From CAWGGS01 sp963822095 (GTDB taxonomy: Bacteria; Desulfobacterota; Desulfobulbia; Desulfobulbales; Desulfocapsaceae), in NCBI GenBank assembly GCA_963822095.1, contig CAWGGS010000030.1, forward strand, positions 5,318 to 69,317: a DNA stretch of 64,000 nucleotides, written 5' to 3'. Shown piece by piece: positions 1-8,811 of the stretch. The stretch's first letter is position 1, and the number at the start of each line of letters is the position of its first letter. The notes below the pieces were generated by a model, which was not told the DNA's origin, searched no databases, and saw only the letters and a program-made list of their open reading frames with translations. Made by a program: the position numbers and the translations under genes.

Positions 1-63
1 CACGACATAAAATCGGATGGCCCTCATAGCTTCCCGTTTTCGTCACTAAACCCGGAGCCTCAC

Positions 64-1716
64 ATGAGATTTATATTGTTGTTGGTCGTTTTTACCTCTT
101 TATATATGGGATTTCTTTGGAAAACCGGGGTCATGGATTATGATGAAGGGGTTTATGCCGAAGTTTCTCGGGAAATGTTCGTCAATCACGAATATATCCT
201 TCCCACCCTGAACGGCGAAGGGTTTTTCGAAAAACCGCCCGTTCTCTATTGGGGGCAGATGCTGGGCTACAGGCTTTTCGGCACAAACTCCTTTGGGGCC
301 AGATTCATAAACGCCTTGGCTGGAATTGCCACCGTTCTGCTCCTGTTCCTTGCTGGCCGCAAACCTCTGGGACCTACAACGGCCTTTAAAGCTTCCCTGA
401 TTCTCGGCACCAGCCTCTTTTTTGTCTACCTCTCCCGCATTGCAATGACAGACATGCTACTGACCTTATTTTTCATGCTCTGTCTCTGTTTTTCATGGTG
501 GGGAGTCGAACGCGTTATAGAACAGAAAAACGGTGCACCGCTTTTCTGGATTGGGTGCGCTTTTGCCGGACTTGCCATGCTGACCAAAGGTGCCATCGGC
601 GCCTTATTTCCTTTTGTCACTGCATTCTTTTATCTTCTAAGCATCGGCCGCTTCGATTACTCTTCAAGCGCTCATGGTTTATTCCGGGATCAATCATATT
701 GTTGGTCATTGGTTTTTCCTGGTATCTCTTGCTGGGATTTGCCCATCCAGAAGGTTTTTCCTTCATGAAAGACCTGTTCATGAAACAGCATGTCGAGCGT
801 TTCACAACCCCACTGGAGGGCCACTCAGGCCCGATCTATTTATCTTATTGTTCTTCTGGTCGGATTCATGCCGTGGAGCGGTTTTATTCCCTTTGCCGCT
901 TTTCGCTGCCCTTACCTGGATTCGTCCAGCAAACGTGTTCGTTTCATTCGTCTGTTTCTTCTCTTTTCGATTATCACCTTCGGATTTTTCTCAATAGCCG
1001 CCACCAAACTCCCCAATTATATCCTCCCTGCCCTTCCCGGCATCGCCATACTTACTGCAACGCTTTTTGACGAACAGGAGAAAACAAAAAGATGGGCCTG
1101 GTCTCTAGCCACCTATTCCGCCGCCCTCCTGATTTTTGGCCTGGGAATCCTCTTTATGGCATCCCCCCAGATAATAGCACACCTTCCAAAATGGCTCGGT
1201 GAATCAGCTTTAAAGGCTCCGGTACTCGCGCAACCCATACATCTGGGTTTCATCCCCTATGCCTGTGGGCTGGTAATGGTTGCAATCGCCCTCGGTCTTA
1301 TTTCCGCCAACCGGACGCAATCGCCCCAGTCTCTCTTTATGATACTTACTGCGGCCACACTCGTTGTCACTTCCGTTCTTTTCTTTGTTATCTTGCCAAC
1401 CTATGATGACCTGATAAACAGACCTCTTACCCGTCTTGCCGAACAGGCAGCAGCCAAAACCCCGGAAGACGGCCGGATCGTCATGTTCGAGGTCTCGAGT
1501 CGTCCCAGTGTGAACTTCTATTCCCATCGCAAAACCGTGGATACCGGTTTGAACAACTTGGAAGCTCTTAAAAAAGACTTCCAAGATCCGAAAAACAAAG
1601 TCGGAATAACGACAGAATATTATTTCACGAAGTTAAAAGATCAAAACATCCCGGCAGAAAGGCTTCTTGCTGATCACGGTTATGTCCTCTTCCATATCCC
1701 AAACGAGCACCCATGA
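64..1716 (+). pseudogene. ArnT/GT39-family membrane glycosyltransferase, frameshifted
   Basis: This gene encodes a polytopic membrane glycosyltransferase of the PMT/ArnT (GT39) type, which moves a sugar from a polyprenyl-phosphate donor to lipid A or protein on the periplasmic side. An acidic first loop (YDEGVYAEVSREM, about residue 25) and multiple hydrophobic helices are visible. The coding frame changes twice. Near 669-685 it leaves the first frame, just before WFIPGSIILL. Near 838-846 it returns, at a TATTTAT stretch where removing one T restores IYYLIVLLVGFMPW. The shifts compensate and the protein on both sides is well conserved, giving about 550 residues in total, normal for the family. 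Either a sequencing error or a recent mutation fits. Family is certain; exact substrate is unknown. Confidence 0.75.
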
Positions 1717-1793
1717 CTCTTTTTCTATACTATTGCTCAATCTCTTATCGATCATGATTGTTTAGTCCACCTTCTACCGCAGTGATCCGATTT

Positions 1794-4367
1794 ATGGACC
1801 AACGCCCAAGCAACCAGCCAAGAACCTCAATCGTCATTCCAACCCTGAACGAGGCGGAAAACATCCATCCGCTTTTGACTCGGATTTTTGATGTCCCCGG
1901 ACTGAGCGACCTGCCTTTTGAGATCGTCATCGTCGATGACAGCTCCACCGACGGCACCCGGGGCGAGGTGCGTAAATGGCAGGCCGATTATCCGGTGAGG
2001 CTGCTCTGTCGTGAGACCAAGGACGGCCTTGCCGGTGCCGTCATCGAAGGGGCACGATACGCCACTGGCGATATCATAGTTGTCATGGATGCCGATCTCA
2101 GCCACCCTCCCGAGGTCTTGCCCGATCTTATCCGGCCGGTTCTTGAAGGCACCCACGATATGGTCATCGGCAGCAGATATACCAGCGGGGGGGGCACGCC
2201 GGACTGGCCCCTTAGCCGGAGGATCGCCTCACGCCTGGCCACGCTTCCGGCCAGGATCCTCAGTGATCCTAAAGATCCCCTGGCCGGTTTTTTCGCTGTG
2301 CAAAGAAACCATCTCACAGAGCTTGATACCGCGGTAAGCGGCTTCAAGATCGGTCTCGAGGTCCTGGTTGCAGGAAAAGGGCGTCTCAGAGTCGCAGAGA
2401 TCCCGATAACCTTTCACGATCGCCTAAAAGGCAAATCGAAGATGAACCAGCGGATCATCCTCGAATATTTCCGCCAGGTGCTTGGACTTTGCGGAGTCCG
2501 TCCCTGTGCCTCCTTTGCCACAGGACTGTGGACCGCCCTGGGACTGGGAGCCGTTGTCGATATTCTGGTCTTCTTCTCTCTCTATCAACAGGGGGGCTCC
2601 CTTGCATCTTGTCATATGGCAAGCTTTTTGACCGCCTGTGTCTTCGCCTCAATCATCCATTGTCGTCTAACCTTTTCCCGGAAGGGAAACATTGGAGGTA
2701 TTGCCGTCATCAGCCTGCTGGCGCTTGTGCTTCGGGGGGGCATTCTTGGCGATCTGCTGCGCCTGGGACTCCCCCTGGCCGTTGCCATGCCGCTCACCTC
2801 CCTGGTCTCTCTTTTCCTGGCAGCACTTGGACTGATGTTCTTCGTCTTTGCAGAACAGAATCGGGATGTGCGCAACCGACTCTTCTGCCTGGGCGTCATC
2901 GTCTTTGCGCTTGTTTTGCGAATTGTCTACCTGGGTCTGCCGGCGCTTCTGGAAGAGGAGGCGTATTACTGGAATTACGGGCAGCATCTGGCCATGGGCT
3001 ATCTTGATCATCCGCCGATGGTGGCGCTTTTAAACCGGATCGGCACAGCGGTTTTCGGCACCTCTGAATTCGGGGTGCGCATCGGGGCGATCTTCTGTTG
3101 GCTTGTGACGGCCTGCTTTACCTACCTGCTCACCCGCTCCCTCTATGACCGGCTCACAGCTTTCCGTTCGGTCATGCTGCTGTCTATACTGCCGGTCTTT
3201 TTTTTGGTCGGCATGATGATGACCCCCGATGCTCCGCTCACCGCCTGCTGGTCCGCGGTCATCTATTTCCTCTATCGGGCCTTTCTGCTCGAGCGTCCTT
3301 ATGCCTGGCTGGGGGTGGGGATCTTTTTGGGGCTTGGCATGTTCTCCAAGTATACCATTGCCCTTTTAGGACCTGCGATTGTCCTGTTTATGCTGATTGA
3401 TTCCCGTGGCCGCAAATGGTTCTTCCGCCCCTGGCCGTATCTGGCCGCCTTGATTGCCCTGGCAATATTTTCTCCGGTCATCATCTGGAATGCCCAGCAC
3501 CATTGGGCCTCCTTTCTTTTCCAGAGCGAGCGGCGGGTAACGGGGATGACAGATTTTGCAACCCCCGTGCTTGTCGGCCAAATTTTCTTGTTGTTGACTC
3601 CGGCGGGGGTCTTGGGTTTTATAGCCTTTCTGGTGCATGGCCGGGGAGGCATGGACAAGAGGCGATTTCTCTTTTTCCTGCTCCTGATTGTTGTACCCCT
3701 GTCGGTGTTTCTTTTCTTCAGCCTGAGCAAGGAGGTAAAGCTGAACTGGACAGCTCCGCTCTGGCTGGCACTTGTCCCGTATCTCGCATACACTTTTGGA
3801 GCCCCAAAAGAGGGTCAGTTGCTGCTTAGGCTTTGCAGGCGATGGTGGCCGGCTACGGCTATAACGATGCTTCTACTCGGGGGACTGTTTCTTCAATATT
3901 ATTCCCTGGGGCTCCCCGGTATCCCAACCTTGGAGCGGCCGTTTCTCTCCGGATGGGAAAAGCTTGCGGGCCGGATTGAGCAGATCGTGGCAGCCCGGGA
4001 GAAAGAGACGGGGAGACGTCCGATTGTGGTCGGGATGGACAAATACCGGATCGCCAGTGGGCTTGCTTTTTACCGGTACAAGAATGCCTTGGGTATAAAC
4101 CCGCAGATAGCGGACAGGGCTGTTTTAGAGACCACGGCCTGGAATATTTTCGGTTGGAACGGTTTGATGTATGCCTACTGGTTTTCCCCTGCAAAGCTGG
4201 ACGGAAAGGATATGCTGCTGGTCGGCTTTTCAAAAGAATCGGAGCAGGATAAATTCTTTGCCGGTTATGTCAAAGGCAGCGGACCCATCCAAAAGCTCGA
4301 TGTGACCATGGCAGGGCGTACTATCGATCATTGCTATGTCCGTATGGTGTATGATTACCACCATTAA
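1794..4367 (+). CDS. GT2 (DPM1-like) - GtrA - GT39 fusion glycosyltransferase
   Basis: A three-part protein of 857 residues. Residues about 10-235 are a GT2 polyprenyl-phosphate sugar synthase (TSIVIPTLNEAEN, VDDSSTDGT, MDADLSHPPE, FKIGLEVL). Residues about 245-360 form four membrane helices of GtrA type. The remainder is a PMT_2/ArnT-like GT39 membrane enzyme (LEEEAYYW, YLDHPPMVALL) with a C-terminal soluble tail. The inferred job is to make a polyprenyl-phosphate sugar, flip it and transfer it, all in one polypeptide. I take ATG 1794. A longer reading from TTG 1758 lacks a better ribosome site, and the GT2 core begins right after the ATG. It follows another GT39 gene, suggesting a lipid or surface glycan modification locus. 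The acceptor is unknown. Confidence 0.85.
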   Translation: MDQRPSNQPRTSIVIPTLNEAENIHPLLTRIFDVPGLSDLPFEIVIVDDSSTDGTRGEVRKWQADYPVRLLCRETKDGLAGAVIEGARYATGDIIVVMDADLSHPPEVLPDLIRPVLEGTHDMVIGSRYTSGGGTPDWPLSRRIASRLATLPARILSDPKDPLAGFFAVQRNHLTELDTAVSGFKIGLEVLVAGKGRLRVAEIPITFHDRLKGKSKMNQRIILEYFRQVLGLCGVRPCASFATGLWTALGLGAVVDILVFFSLYQQGGSLASCHMASFLTACVFASIIHCRLTFSRKGNIGGIAVISLLALVLRGGILGDLLRLGLPLAVAMPLTSLVSLFLAALGLMFFVFAEQNRDVRNRLFCLGVIVFALVLRIVYLGLPALLEEEAYYWNYGQHLAMGYLDHPPMVALLNRIGTAVFGTSEFGVRIGAIFCWLVTACFTYLLTRSLYDRLTAFRSVMLLSILPVFFLVGMMMTPDAPLTACWSAVIYFLYRAFLLERPYAWLGVGIFLGLGMFSKYTIALLGPAIVLFMLIDSRGRKWFFRPWPYLAALIALAIFSPVIIWNAQHHWASFLFQSERRVTGMTDFATPVLVGQIFLLLTPAGVLGFIAFLVHGRGGMDKRRFLFFLLLIVVPLSVFLFFSLSKEVKLNWTAPLWLALVPYLAYTFGAPKEGQLLLRLCRRWWPATAITMLLLGGLFLQYYSLGLPGIPTLERPFLSGWEKLAGRIEQIVAAREKETGRRPIVVGMDKYRIASGLAFYRYKNALGINPQIADRAVLETTAWNIFGWNGLMYAYWFSPAKLDGKDMLLVGFSKESEQDKFFAGYVKGSGPIQKLDVTMAGRTIDHCYVRMVYDYHH

Positions 4368-4573
4368 ATACAATACCGAAAATATTTTAGCCGCAATTAA
4401 TTCTTTTGTGGTACTCTACCTTGTCAGATACAGACATTTGTAGTATCTTTTAATGAAAGCTTCGCAGGAGCAGCGGTCGTGCCATGCGCCGGAGTGACGA
4501 GCTTTGATGATTTGACGCTGCAAGGCATGCTGATTTAGGAGTAATACCTGCTCTTGCTGTCAAGGAGGTTCAA
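4368..4573 (+). promoter_or_regulatory. Leader region with hairpin-forming repeated element (copy 1 at 4455-4505)
   Basis: This 206-base leader precedes the two-CW HTH gene. At 4455-4505 it holds a GAAAGC...GCTTT hairpin whose loop carries the core TGCCATGC and a GAGC..CGG segment. A second copy lies at 41003-41052 with different stem bases but the same core, so stem changes appear compensated. This suggests a structured RNA or a repeat with selected structure. I could not assign it to a riboswitch class I know. Confidence 0.4.
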
Positions 4574-4945
4574 TTGGATACCGCAGAATTTGCAAGATCC
4601 AGGAAAAAACTGGGAAAAACACAGAAAGAAATGGCTGAACTTCTGGGTATAGCCCTCAAGACCGTTCACAGCTATGAACAGGGATGGAGAAAGATACCCA
4701 GCCATATCGAGCGGCAGGTCTTTTTCCTTCTCTGTAATCACAAGGGAAAACATAAAACAACCATTCCCTGTTGGGAAATAAAGCATTGCGGCATGAAGGA
4801 ACAATGCCCGGCATGGGAATTTCAAAGTGGTCATTTGTGTTGGTTCCTGTGCGGCACTTGCTGCGACTGTACCAACGGATGTTCTATTGAAGAAAAGATG
4901 GAGAAATGCCGCTCCTGTGAAATATTACAGTCCTTTCTCGAGTAG
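4574..4945 (+). CDS. XRE-type HTH protein with C-terminal two-CW cysteine domain
   Basis: A 123-residue protein. Residues about 4-45 are an XRE-like helix-turn-helix (RKKLGKTQKEMAELLGIALK). Residues about 65-118 are a Cys/Trp-rich module, with C66-W67, C72, C78 and C89-W90 followed by CGTCCDC, NGC and CRSC. This matches the two-CW domain, presumed to bind metal or a cofactor. The start is a TTG, decided by a strong Shine-Dalgarno AAGGAGG at 4562-4568, five bases upstream; there is no in-frame ATG in a better position. It is likely a DNA-binding regulator responding to a metal or redox signal through the cysteines. Its targets are not visible. Confidence 0.8.
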   Translation: MDTAEFARSRKKLGKTQKEMAELLGIALKTVHSYEQGWRKIPSHIERQVFFLLCNHKGKHKTTIPCWEIKHCGMKEQCPAWEFQSGHLCWFLCGTCCDCTNGCSIEEKMEKCRSCEILQSFLE

Positions 4946-5341
4946 TCGTCCTCAAGCCTCCATTTCCCATCATATTGTCTCTATTTCCGACAAACTTCCC
5001 ACCTGAACATTGTTCAGGTAACCTATGTCAATCTCAGGGGAAATATTTTTTATTTGCTTTTCCAACCCCTGGCTTATCAACGGGAGCAGAGCAGACCAAC
5101 CCGCGTTGCCAAAACCGAATAGTTCTGTTTTTTTCGACAGATATCCCGAAGGTCTACCAAGACTTTCCAAAACTGAGTCGTACTTTCTTACTACCTCAAA
5201 ATTATCCAAGAGAGGGCTTTACATCTTAGTACACAGACAATATTGTGTCGGCAGAACAAGAAAGATCCGGAAAAAACTATCCGGTTATAAATCTCAAACC
5301 TCTATGTAACCTGAGGGATAATTTATTATAGAATAACAACT
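4946..5341. other. Intergenic stretch with no convincing gene
   Basis: About 400 bases between the HTH gene and the zinc-ribbon gene. A minus-strand open frame at 4970-5209 (79 codons, TTG start, no ribosome site) and overlapping plus-strand frames exist, but none resembles a known family. The minus-strand frame is moderately protein-like in composition, so a small gene there cannot be excluded. The stretch is AT-richer than its neighbours. Confidence 0.4.
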
Positions 5342-5554
5342 ATGCCTATTTACGAATTTAAATGCAACGCATGCGGGAAGGAATTTGAAACCATCGTAGC
5401 ATCATACTCCAGTGTGGATTTGGTGAAGTGTGAGCAGTGTAAAAGTCCAGACGTTACGAGAATCCTGTCGATGGTAAGCAGCAAGGTACTAAAAACAGGG
5501 TCTTTCCCGCAGGCATCAACTACCGGATGCAGGAAAGGTTCAGGTTTTTCCTGA
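5342..5554 (+). CDS. FmdB-family zinc-ribbon protein
   Basis: A 70-residue protein starting MPIYEFKCNACGKEFE, with a second knuckle CEQCKSPDV. This CxxC...CxxC pattern and the MPIYEF start are the signature of the FmdB/CxxC zinc-ribbon family, often called putative regulatory proteins, with no firm biochemical role. The C-terminal tail is low complexity (Ser/Gly/Lys), which is normal. It is a single gene, with the convergent FtsB-like gene ending close downstream. Confidence 0.9.
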   Translation: MPIYEFKCNACGKEFETIVASYSSVDLVKCEQCKSPDVTRILSMVSSKVLKTGSFPQASTTGCRKGSGFS

Positions 5555-5597
5555 GCCAATTAACCTGGAGCCCGGGAGGCTCCTTGGCAAAACAGTG

Positions 5598-5936
5598 TTA
5601 TTTTTTCTTTTCTTTTTTTGGAGGAGAGAAATCAAAGACCATCTCGTTTTCTTTTAACAAACCTCTACCCCTGGCAACCTTTTCGAGATGTTTCGGGTCG
5701 TTCTGTATCCGGTCTATCTCTTTTTGCAGGGACTTGTTGTTTTTTCTAATCTCCGCATTCTCAGCCTGCAACCGGGAAAGTTCCGCTCGTTGATGCAGGA
5801 CAGCGTACAATCCCATGCGAGGAGCAAAGAGCAACCAGAGTAAAGAGCAAAAAATCAGGCATACCACACTTATGATCAGCCGTCTTTTCTGGATCGGTGA
5901 CAGAGGCAAACGAGGTTTTTTACGAGTCGGTTCCAT
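5598..5936 (-). CDS. Septum formation initiator FtsB/DivIC-like protein
   Basis: A 112-residue bitopic protein. It has a basic N-terminus, one membrane helix at about residues 22-42 (RLIISVVCLIFCSLLWLLF) and a coiled coil at about 50-80 (RAELSRLQAENAEIRKNNKS). A short motif then follows (PKHLEKVARGRGLLKENEMVF) that is characteristic of FtsB/DivIC. These proteins form the FtsQBL divisome scaffold at the septum. The tail is Lys-rich (PPKKEKKK). Gene order around it is not a typical eno-ftsB pair, so the symbol is withheld, but the family call is strong. Confidence 0.85.
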   Translation of the reverse strand: MEPTRKKPRLPLSPIQKRRLIISVVCLIFCSLLWLLFAPRMGLYAVLHQRAELSRLQAENAEIRKNNKSLQKEIDRIQNDPKHLEKVARGRGLLKENEMVFDFSPPKKEKKK

Positions 5937-6009
5937 CTATAATATTCCGCGTTTCCTTTAAAAACCCAACAGATAATAAACAAATACAAGAGAAATCGAC
6001 AACCCCTTC

Positions 6010-6420
6010 ATGGATTCTCCCCACCCTCCTCTTTATCTTGTTAGTGCCTGCCTGGTCGGTCTCTGTACACGCTACGACGCCCAAATCAGACCCAACCTTC
6101 TCTTAAAAGAAATTATCAAAACAGCTACCTGGATCCCCATCTGTCCCGAACAGCTGGGAGGACTCCCCACTCCCAGGCCTCCTGCCGATATCATTGGTGG
6201 AGAAGGGAGCGACGTTCTCGCCGGCAAAGCCAAAGTGCAGACCAGGGAGGGCACCGATGTCAGCGAGGCTTTTATAGAAGGAGCATACCAGGTACTGACG
6301 ATAGCCGAGAGCCAACCCGTTACTGCCGTTATGCTGAAATCCCGCAGTCCGTCATGCGGTCATGCCGGCGTCACCACGGCTCTTCTCCGGCAACACGGAT
6401 TTCGTCTATTCGAATTTTAA
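6010..6420 (+). CDS. DUF523 family protein
   Basis: A 136-residue protein with the family landmarks SACLVGLCTRYD, CPEQLGGLPTPRPPADI and LKSRSPSCG. The conserved cysteines suggest a metal or Fe-S site, but the function of DUF523 is not known. The stop TAA at 6418-6420 is followed in the same frame by 36 further open codons (to 6531) that look protein-like. The protein is already full length for the family, so the extension may be chance or an old C-terminal tail lost by a nonsense change. Confidence 0.85.
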   Translation: MDSPHPPLYLVSACLVGLCTRYDAQIRPNLLLKEIIKTATWIPICPEQLGGLPTPRPPADIIGGEGSDVLAGKAKVQTREGTDVSEAFIEGAYQVLTIAESQPVTAVMLKSRSPSCGHAGVTTALLRQHGFRLFEF

Positions 6421-6535
6421 CAAGATCTCCTTGATACCCAGCATTACGCTGTAAAAGAGGTACCCTTTACAAAAAAAAAGATCACCCTTGAAGGACTCAA
6501 TCAATACCGCAGGGATATAATCCCCTTTTAACCTC

Positions 6536-7231
6536 TTATTTAATCCTCATGAAGATGAGGATTATAATACCCGTTTCGTAAAGCATGTACAACGGACATC
6601 CCATCAGAGCCATGTTAAAGACATCAGGCGTCGGTGTCAGCACGGCCGCAACAATAGCAATAACCAGAATGGCGTAGCGTCTGTTCCTCTCAAAAAATTT
6701 TCGGGTACAGACTCCAACCCTCGCCATAAACACCATAAAAATCGGCAATTCAAAAATAACACCGAAGGCAAGAATGAAAATGGTGGTGAAGTTGACGAAC
6801 CTGGTCACCGAAATAACGGGTCGCAGTTCTGCCGAGCCGTAACCGAGAAGGAACTTTATCCCCATCGGCAAGGTAAGGAAATAACAGAAAATTGTTCCAG
6901 AATAAAAGAGAAGACAGGTGGAAAAAGAAAACAATGCAAGGGAAAAACCTTTTACTCCAAAAGGCTTGCCCATTGCCCGCCAAAGAACCGTCATTATCCA
7001 CGGCATTAAGATAAAAAGGGCCGCAAAAAGGGATAATTTCACATGGGAGAGAAAGGGGCCAGCTATCGAAAAAAAGTACAACTTGTCTGCCAGATGGTTC
7101 TGGACTATCTGCAAAAGTCTCGGGGACAGGAAAAAAATCACCGCGGTAGCCACAAGAACACTTGCCCCAAGTGCACGTATGGACTTGCGTAATTCGTTAA
7201 AAAAAACTATCAATGAAGTATTGACTTGCAT
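6536..7231 (-). CDS. tatC: Sec-independent protein translocase TatC
   Basis: A 231-residue six-helix membrane protein. Conserved features include a cytoplasmic FFNELRKSIR start, the F-E-L-P segment in FGVIFELPIFMVF and the late LTPTPDVFNMALMGCPLYMLYE. TatC is the receptor that recognises twin-arginine signal peptides. It is slightly short at the N-terminus but complete. It is relevant to this window because FdnG and the small FdhX-like protein both carry Tat signals. No tatA or tatB is adjacent. Confidence 0.88.
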   Translation of the reverse strand: MQVNTSLIVFFNELRKSIRALGASVLVATAVIFFLSPRLLQIVQNHLADKLYFFSIAGPFLSHVKLSLFAALFILMPWIMTVLWRAMGKPFGVKGFSLALFSFSTCLLFYSGTIFCYFLTLPMGIKFLLGYGSAELRPVISVTRFVNFTTIFILAFGVIFELPIFMVFMARVGVCTRKFFERNRRYAILVIAIVAAVLTPTPDVFNMALMGCPLYMLYETGIIILIFMRIK

Positions 7232-7458
7232 ACAGGTAAAATTCCATCGCCGTAATGAAGGCGTAGGTGGAAGTGGATAATGTTTGGTTCCCGGCGCAAA
7301 ATAGCAGAACGGGAGCCGAAATGCAATTTGTTAGAGGTTGCGGTCTTTACGAGACCATGATAAAAAGTTTTTTCTCTTCGATTGTAACCGTGGCCAGGCG
7401 GCAGGTCCTCATGGCCACATCAAAATAAACAATCATCAAACAAGCGGATAGCACTCTT
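7232..7458 (+). promoter_or_regulatory. serS/tatC divergent intergenic region with inverted repeat
   Basis: A divergent promoter region. It contains a perfect 7-bp inverted repeat GTGGCCA/TGGCCAC (7390-7396 and 7412-7418) about 40 bases before the serS start, and a looser GGTTCCCG...CGGGAGCC pair near 7290-7320. No clear -35/-10 pair stands out. The role of the repeats is unknown. Confidence 0.35.
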
Positions 7459-8736
7459 ATGCTCGAATTACGTTTTATACGGGAAAACATCGGACTGGTT
7501 AAAGAAAAATGTGTCAAACGGGGGATGACCACCGAGAAGCTGGAGGAATTTGCACTCCTCGATCAAAAACGCCTGAGCCTGTTAAGTGAGGTTGAGGGCC
7601 TGAAAAATACCAGAAACAACGCTTCAAAAGAAATCGCCGTCTTAAAAGCCGGCACCGAAGCAGATAGGGCCAAAGCCGAACCTCTGATCCTTGAAATGCG
7701 TGGGATGAGTCAGAAGATCAAAGACCTTGACTCTGAACTGGCTGACATCCAATCCGGTCTTATGGATATAGTCATGGCCATCCCTAATCTCTGCGACGAC
7801 TCGGTCCCCACGGGCTCCGACGACAGCGACAATATCGAGGTAAAAAAATGGGGTAAAAAGCCGGTGTTCCCTTTCCCTCCCAAACCCCATTGGGAACTTG
7901 GTGAAAATCTGGGCATCCTCGACTTCGAACGGGCGGCTAAACTCTCAGGTGCCAGATTTTCCCTCCTCTCGGGTTTCGCCTCTCGTCTCGACAGGGCGCT
8001 GACCAATTTCATGCTCGACCTTCATACCCAGAAACACGGATATACCGAGGTCCTGCCGCCTTTTCTGGTTAACACGGCCTCAATGACGGCCACCGGCCAG
8101 CTCCCGAAATTTGAATCCGATCTCTTCAAGATCAAGGACTGGGATTTGTATCTGATCCCAACGGCAGAGGTCCCGGTGACCAATATCTATCGTCAGGAGA
8201 CCATAGTAGAAAAGGATCTGCCGATCAAATTCACCTCGTTTACCCCATGCTTTCGTTCCGAGGCTGGTTCCTACGGCAAGGATACCCGCGGTTTAATCAG
8301 ACAGCACCAGTTTACCAAGGTTGAGCTGGTCAAATTTACCACCCCGGAGACCTCGGCTGAAGAACTGGAAAAACTGCTTGCCGACGCTGAGTCCGTCCTG
8401 CAACTCCTGGGGCTTCATTACCGGGTGGTGACGCTCTGCTCCGGCGACCTGGGGTTCTCTTCATCCAAGACATACGACATCGAGGTGTGGCTTCCAGGGC
8501 AACAGACCTACCGTGAGATTTCGTCCTGCTCCAATTTCCTGGACTTCCAGGCCCGCCGCGGCTCAATCAGGTATCGCCCGAAGGATGGAAAAAAGAGCAA
8601 ACTTGTCCATACATTAAACGGATCCGGGCTTGCCATCGGCCGTACGCTGCTCGCTGTAATGGAAAACTATCAACAAGAGGACGGTTCAATCAAGATCCCC
8701 GAGATTCTTGAGCCCTACTTTACAGATCGATTCTAA
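7459..8736 (+). CDS. serS: Seryl-tRNA synthetase
   Basis: A 425-residue class II aminoacyl-tRNA synthetase that charges tRNA-Ser, and also tRNA-Sec where that exists. The N-terminal coiled-coil arm covers about residues 1-110 (LELRFIRENIGLVKEKC...). The catalytic core shows motif 2 (FRSEAGSYGKDTRGLIRQHQF) and motif 3 (NGSGLAIGRTLLAVMENYQ). Length is normal. It stands alone on its strand. In an organism making selenoproteins (see selD) it would also supply Ser-tRNA-Sec. Confidence 0.97.
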   Translation: MLELRFIRENIGLVKEKCVKRGMTTEKLEEFALLDQKRLSLLSEVEGLKNTRNNASKEIAVLKAGTEADRAKAEPLILEMRGMSQKIKDLDSELADIQSGLMDIVMAIPNLCDDSVPTGSDDSDNIEVKKWGKKPVFPFPPKPHWELGENLGILDFERAAKLSGARFSLLSGFASRLDRALTNFMLDLHTQKHGYTEVLPPFLVNTASMTATGQLPKFESDLFKIKDWDLYLIPTAEVPVTNIYRQETIVEKDLPIKFTSFTPCFRSEAGSYGKDTRGLIRQHQFTKVELVKFTTPETSAEELEKLLADAESVLQLLGLHYRVVTLCSGDLGFSSSKTYDIEVWLPGQQTYREISSCSNFLDFQARRGSIRYRPKDGKKSKLVHTLNGSGLAIGRTLLAVMENYQQEDGSIKIPEILEPYFTDRF

Positions 8737-8811
8737 GGAAATACGCGATATTTGTAATACCCTTGAGAAATACGCTGCGGCACACGCTTACCGAAGACTA
8801 TCCAGGATCAT

